Source: Candidatus Glassbacteria bacterium RIFCSPLOWO2_12_FULL_58_11 (lineage in GTDB: Bacteria; Gemmatimonadota; Glassbacteria; GWA2-58-10). From it: 17,374 nucleotides of DNA. The stretch covers positions 1 through 17,374 of the forward strand of contig MFIX01000226.1 in NCBI GenBank assembly GCA_001780825.1, written 5' to 3'. This document shows positions 13,524-17,374 of the stretch, one piece after another. The number at the start of each line of letters is the position of its first letter. The first letter of the stretch is position 1. Both the position numbers and the translations under genes were made by a program. The notes under the pieces were generated by a model. The model was not told the DNA's origin and did not search any database. It was given only the letters and a program-made list of their open reading frames with translations.

Positions 13524-14867
13524 ATGACGGACCGAAGATCAAAGATTTATTGTCTCCTGCCGGTCCGGTTATACCGGCCGGCGTTTTTTTTGGCGATTAC
13601 TCTGCTGGCGGGCTGTAACAGCGATTTGCCTATCACCCCCGAAGAGAGCAAGTTCAGCGCCTCGGGCTTGAGCCTTTCTGCGCCGGCGGTGAATTTCGAG
13701 CCAACCTTCATCGGCCGGTCCAGCAGCGACACTGTGAGCGTCGAATACGGCGATACGGTGGATATCGTCCTGCACCTGCATCTCAGCGATACCCTCCATT
13801 TTACCCTGGTGGCCGGCAAGGTAAAAACCGACTTTTCTTCCGCTGACAGTACAGTCGTTTCTCTGTCCAAAAAGGTTCGCCAACTCACCCTGACTCTCAC
13901 CTATAAACCCCAGGTAGCCGATCAGGTCGATCTGGCCGTGCTGTACCTGGAGACTTTCCGCTGGACCGACTCCCTGAAAACCGACCGGGAGCCTGTCGGG
14001 GTCGACAGTGTCCGGCTGGCCGGGGTGGGCCTGGGCTATTACCTGGACCTGGAAACGATCTTTATCCCGGGGGGAGTATTCCCCATGGGCCAGGATTCAG
14101 TGGCCTCCGGCGGGAGTGTGGCTTTCCACGATGAATGGAACGAGCACCAGGTGACTGTCAGCGACTTTTTCATCGGGCGCTATGAGGTCACCAACCTCCA
14201 GTACTATGAATTCTGGAAAGAGGTCAACTCTGGCGCTAACCCAGGCGATACCACCATCCTGGGACACACGCCGCGGGACACCTCGGAAATCGGCAAGTGG
14301 CCGGCTGTCGCCCTGGACAAGCCCAACTTCCCGGTGATCGGCGTGAGCTGGTACGATGCCATGGCTTTCTGCGACTGGCTGAGCCTGCGCACCGGAGAGC
14401 GCTACACTCTGCCCACCGAGGCGCAATGGGAGTATGTCGCCCGGGGCGGCCAACAGCGGGAATTCCCCTGGTCGGTAACGGACGACAGTACGCAGGCCGG
14501 CACGGATAGCGCCGGCGCCGCGCTGATCCTGGTAAATGTCCGGCGGGGGAATGACGGCTACACTTTCACGGCACCGGTCGAAGCTTTCCCCTCCGGCGCC
14601 AGCGCTTTCGGGCCGCTGAATATGGCGGGCAATGTCTGGGAGTGGTGTTTCGACTGGTACGATCCGGATTACTACCGGAGCGCGGACAGCAGCGCGGTCT
14701 GGGTGGACCCCCAGGGTTCGACCGATCCGGAGCATGAAATTTTCAAGGTGATTCGCGGCGGGAGCTGGCTCGACGACCTGGTCGAGGCCCGCTGCACCAA
14801 CCGCTCGGCGATAGCTCCGGTAAACCGGGAGATCAATGTCGGTTTCCGGGTGGTTCGTTTGCCCTGA
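13524..14867 (+). CDS. Lipoprotein with Ig-like domain and FGE-sulfatase (SUMF1-like) domain
   Basis: A 447-residue lipoprotein: signal peptide ending in lipobox LAGC (Cys31). Residues about 45-175 look like a beta-sandwich of the choice-of-anchor-D/ASH type, ending in DSVRLAGVGLG. Residues about 180-447 are an FGE-sulfatase domain: FIPGGVFPMGQDS, EWNEHQVTVSDFFIGRYEVT, FPVIGVSWYDAMAFCDWLS, YTLPTEAQWEYVARGG, MAGNVWEWCFDWYDP, VIRGGSWLDD, NVGFRVV. Formylglycine-generating enzymes use a Cys pair near the end; here only C424 (ARCTNRS) is kept and the partner five residues earlier is L419. Oxidase activity is therefore doubtful, and a binding or structural role is more likely. ATG 13524 is chosen for AAGGGA a few nt upstream and the signal peptide right after it; the longer in-frame start at 13224 is rejected. 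Confidence 0.88.
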   Translation: MTDRRSKIYCLLPVRLYRPAFFLAITLLAGCNSDLPITPEESKFSASGLSLSAPAVNFEPTFIGRSSSDTVSVEYGDTVDIVLHLHLSDTLHFTLVAGKVKTDFSSADSTVVSLSKKVRQLTLTLTYKPQVADQVDLAVLYLETFRWTDSLKTDREPVGVDSVRLAGVGLGYYLDLETIFIPGGVFPMGQDSVASGGSVAFHDEWNEHQVTVSDFFIGRYEVTNLQYYEFWKEVNSGANPGDTTILGHTPRDTSEIGKWPAVALDKPNFPVIGVSWYDAMAFCDWLSLRTGERYTLPTEAQWEYVARGGQQREFPWSVTDDSTQAGTDSAGAALILVNVRRGNDGYTFTAPVEAFPSGASAFGPLNMAGNVWEWCFDWYDPDYYRSADSSAVWVDPQGSTDPEHEIFKVIRGGSWLDDLVEARCTNRSAIAPVNREINVGFRVVRLP

Positions 14868-15032
14868 GAACTTTTTGGCTCGAGCTGGACCGCTGGATCC
14901 CTGATAAGCCGGCGGCGCATGGCTTTACCCGGGTTATTGATTAGTTTTGCTATTGTCATTTTAAGCGGAGTTTGAAGCAAATTCCGGCGCAGGGATACTG
15001 CATGTTGTCACCCTGCAGCGATTGTCTTAAAT

Positions 15033-15046
15033 CTAAAAATTTAGAG
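15033..15046. other. Short AT palindrome upstream of the propeller gene
   Basis: TCTAAA and TTTAGA form a 6-bp inverted repeat with a 2-nt spacer, about 60 nt upstream of the next start. It could be an operator half-site pair or simple AT-rich coincidence. Confidence 0.25.
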
Positions 15047-15104
15047 TAGTTACTGCCTTTGGTGATTAATTCGGGTAATTGACATCAACAGTTGAAGCAT
15101 TTTA

Positions 15105-17374
15105 ATGAAAACTAAAATTTTTCACATAGCGGGCTGGCTGATCCCGTTGCTTTGCGCGGGCTTGTCCGGCCAGACACCCAACCCGCTGCCGGTAACCGTG
15201 CACACCGACCCGACCGGCGAGCAGTTGCAGCCTGCGGCGGTACTCGACAGCCTGGGCCGCATGCTGGTGGTCTGGCGCGACAGCTCCGATCAGGGCGAGC
15301 TGATCCTCGTTCAGGGTTTCGACCAGCAGGGCAGCCGCCTCGGAAACGAGCAGATCGCGGACCTGATAAGTTTCCGCAAAGCCTCGCACCCCTCGCTGGC
15401 CGTGGACTATAACGGCGGGGCGGTCCTGGCCTGGGATGAGACCCTCGGCTCGATCAACCGGATCCAATTCCGGCGCTACAATGTTTTCGGCGTGCCGAAA
15501 GGCTCCGAACCCCTGCCGCAGACAATCCAGCGGCTGGTCAACGGAAAGCAGCCCGCGGTGGCGGCCGACTCGACCGGCAATCTGATCTTGGTCTGGCAGG
15601 ATAACCGCGATGGCACAGCCGATATATTCGGCAACTGGTACGCTTTCGACGATACCTCCGCAGTCCAGAATACCGACTCGGTCAAATTTGCCTGGATCAG
15701 GGATTTGAAGATCAACAGCGGCGATTCGGGCGAGCAGACCGATCCGGCTGTGGCCGCGGACCGCAAAGGCAATTTGCTGGTGGCCTGGCGCGACAGCCGG
15801 CCGGACAGCGCCGGGATTTTCTGCCGATTGTTTACCGACAAAGGCCTCTCACTGGCTGGGTTCAGGCTGCCCTCGGGACCGCCCGACTCGATTTCCGATC
15901 TCTCCGCGCCGGCGGTCAGCGCTATCGGCTACAGCCGGGATTCGACCAGCTTCCTGATCAGCTGGGTGCAGCGGGACATTCAAGGCGCCAACCGGCTCTA
16001 CCTGGCCCGGGCCGGTATCGCATTTTTCTTCCTCTCGCAAGTGGCAACGCTGGATTCGACCCCGCAGATAGTGCGGGCCAGGCCGGGGCTGGAATTCGCC
16101 CGGCCTTCGCTGTCCGGCAATGAAACCTGGGACCTGGCCCTGGTCTGGAGCGAGGATGACGCTGACGGCCGGCAGGTTTACGGGATCAGCGGCAATCTGG
16201 CAAATGGCACGGTCACTCCCGCCGGAAGGATCACCGAGACGGGAGCGAATTTCGGCACTCCGGCTGCGCATCCGGTCGTGGCCGTGCGCCGTGATGGAGG
16301 GTTTGTCATGGTCTGGGAGGACCTGAGCCGCCAGGATACCGATCTGCGGATGCAAAGGTTCAACTCCGCCGGCGAGCCGCTTGCTCCGCTCTACCTTGCG
16401 CCGGGCGGGAGCCTCGGCCAGCGCTCCGGCAATGCGGCTGTCATGGCGCGCCGGGATGGCGGGTTCTCCCTGTTCTGGGAGGGCGATACGGGCAGCGGCG
16501 TGCGCATTCAGATGACGACGTATGACAGCGCCGGCCGGACCCTGATTCCGCCGGGACCCCTGGATGACAACGGCTGGGAACAGAAGCGGCCGGTATTGGC
16601 CCGTAACTCCGCCGGCATGGGACTGCTGGCCTGGGAGGAGGGCCGGCAGGCCACTTACCGCATCAGCGCGCTGCTGCTCGCTTCCGATGGCTCGACAGTA
16701 AAAAGCCCGTTTGTTCTCGCGCAGTCGGCGGCCAGTCATCTGGGCGGAGTGGCCGCGGCCCTGAGGGACGATGGGAAAGCTTATCTGGTCTGGGAGCGCT
16801 GGGCGCCGCTGGCCGAGGCGCCTGACCTGGTGCTCGGCCGCCTGGACAGCCTGGGCAATCCGTCCGGCTCCCCGTCGGTTGTGGCTGCCGCAGCCAATGG
16901 AGGCGGAAGGCTTGCCTCGGTCGCGGTCGCTCCGGAGGGCAGCCACATGGTAGCCTGGCGCCAGGGCGCGGGTGACGGTTCGAACGCTCAGGTACTGGCC
17001 CGGATATATAATCCGCAGGGCGGAGTGGCCCGGGACAGGCTCCCGGTCAGCGAGCAGAAATTGAGCTATCTGGGCAGTGTCAGCCGGCCGGTGGTGGCGG
17101 CCTCCCCGGTCACCGGAAAATTCCTGGCGCTCTGGAACGAGTTTTTCAGCGACCGTCAACACCTTTACTACCGTCTTTACTCGGTCGCCGGGGACAGCCT
17201 GGACCTGGACCCCGACCCGGAAATAGAGCTCTACCGCCGTCAGCTTGACTCCGCGGGAAAGGGCAGCGGTGGGCTGACCAGCCAGTCCAGCCCGACCGTG
17301 GAGGCCGACAGCACCGGCGACTACCTGGTGCTCTGGATCGAATCCGAGGCCGGCGGCGCCACCAGCCTGCTGGG
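15105..17374 (+). CDS. Large secreted W-repeat (probable beta-propeller) protein, 3' truncated
   Basis: The frame is open from ATG 15105 to the window end (756 codons), so the C-terminus is missing. A Sec signal peptide is present (MKTKIFHIAGWLIPLLCAGL). The mature part carries at least 13 copies of a roughly 52-66-residue repeat ending in a hydrophobic-W-acidic strand: VWRDSS, AWDETL, VWQDNRDG, AWRDSR, SWVQRD, VWSEDD, VWEDLS, FWEGD, AWEEG, VWERW, AWRQG, LWNEF, LWIES, near residues 55, 108, 163, 227, 286, 347, 403, 457, 509, 562, 618, 676 and 742. Each is often preceded by 'P.VA.D..G'. This fits two or more beta-propellers in an extracellular protein; ligand unknown. The ribosome site is weak. 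The minus-strand frame across it (15849-17162) is a shadow. Confidence 0.85.
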   Translation, partial: MKTKIFHIAGWLIPLLCAGLSGQTPNPLPVTVHTDPTGEQLQPAAVLDSLGRMLVVWRDSSDQGELILVQGFDQQGSRLGNEQIADLISFRKASHPSLAVDYNGGAVLAWDETLGSINRIQFRRYNVFGVPKGSEPLPQTIQRLVNGKQPAVAADSTGNLILVWQDNRDGTADIFGNWYAFDDTSAVQNTDSVKFAWIRDLKINSGDSGEQTDPAVAADRKGNLLVAWRDSRPDSAGIFCRLFTDKGLSLAGFRLPSGPPDSISDLSAPAVSAIGYSRDSTSFLISWVQRDIQGANRLYLARAGIAFFFLSQVATLDSTPQIVRARPGLEFARPSLSGNETWDLALVWSEDDADGRQVYGISGNLANGTVTPAGRITETGANFGTPAAHPVVAVRRDGGFVMVWEDLSRQDTDLRMQRFNSAGEPLAPLYLAPGGSLGQRSGNAAVMARRDGGFSLFWEGDTGSGVRIQMTTYDSAGRTLIPPGPLDDNGWEQKRPVLARNSAGMGLLAWEEGRQATYRISALLLASDGSTVKSPFVLAQSAASHLGGVAAALRDDGKAYLVWERWAPLAEAPDLVLGRLDSLGNPSGSPSVVAAAANGGGRLASVAVAPEGSHMVAWRQGAGDGSNAQVLARIYNPQGGVARDRLPVSEQKLSYLGSVSRPVVAASPVTGKFLALWNEFFSDRQHLYYRLYSVAGDSLDLDPDPEIELYRRQLDSAGKGSGGLTSQSSPTVEADSTGDYLVLWIESEAGGATSLL

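Noticed and set aside
15079..15106. TTGACA plus TTTAAT promoter-like pair before the propeller gene
   Set aside because: The -10 box overlaps the ATG at 15105, so transcription would begin inside the coding region and lose the signal peptide start. Probably coincidence in an AT-rich gap.
15849..17162. 437-codon minus-strand open frame
   Set aside because: It lies opposite the plus-strand W-repeat gene, whose frame is open for 756 codons with a signal peptide and regular repeats. The minus translation is Arg/Pro/Gln-rich without domain features, typical of a GC-rich shadow.

Overview
The window is GC-rich bacterial chromosomal DNA, probably from an uncultivated lineage near the FCB group (Glassbacteria, KSB1 or Latescibacteria-like). 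That placement is inference. It rests on C-terminal type I dockerin modules with an 'IFDLL' signature, Tat-exported TIM-barrel sugar isomerase-like proteins, lipoproteins with FGE-sulfatase domains, long W-D/E repeat proteins and a ferredoxin-linked 2-oxoacid oxidoreductase. I recognised no rRNA, tRNA, CRISPR array, phage gene or transposase gene. Both ends cut through genes.

Layout. 1-786: 3' end of a secreted protein (lectin-like domain, carboxypeptidase-regulatory-like domain, dockerin). 1045-3611: a compact plus-strand cluster of four genes (LOG-family protein, a Cys-containing orphan, a small helical orphan, a Tat-exported sugar isomerase/epimerase-like protein) behind a candidate sigma70 promoter. 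3612-3973: convergent intergenic region with three palindromes and a terminator. 3974-9335: five minus-strand genes (VOC/glyoxalase-like protein, alkaline phosphatase, lipoprotein, a second Tat-signal isomerase-like protein, a CBM9-like protein with dockerin), at least partly separate transcription units. 9942-12520: the coupled korA-korB pair on the plus strand. 12649-13130: a perfect TATAAT promoter, a long leader and a small Cys-rich orphan. 13524-14867: an FGE-sulfatase-like lipoprotein. 15105 to the end: a large secreted W-repeat, probable beta-propeller protein, open at the window edge.

How it fits together. Most genes encode exported proteins: dockerin proteins, a carbohydrate-binding-like module, alkaline phosphatase, two lipoproteins, two Tat isomerase-like proteins and a propeller protein. 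This suggests a heterotroph that handles polysaccharides and phosphorylated compounds outside the cytoplasm. KorAB is the one clear piece of central metabolism and implies low-potential ferredoxin chemistry. No single new system can be proven from sequence alone. The best candidates for undescribed biology are the two orphans between LOG and the Tat isomerase, the small Cys-rich protein behind the strong promoter and structured leader, the 16-bp inverted-repeat element at 6930-7026, and the palindrome cluster at 3647-3925.
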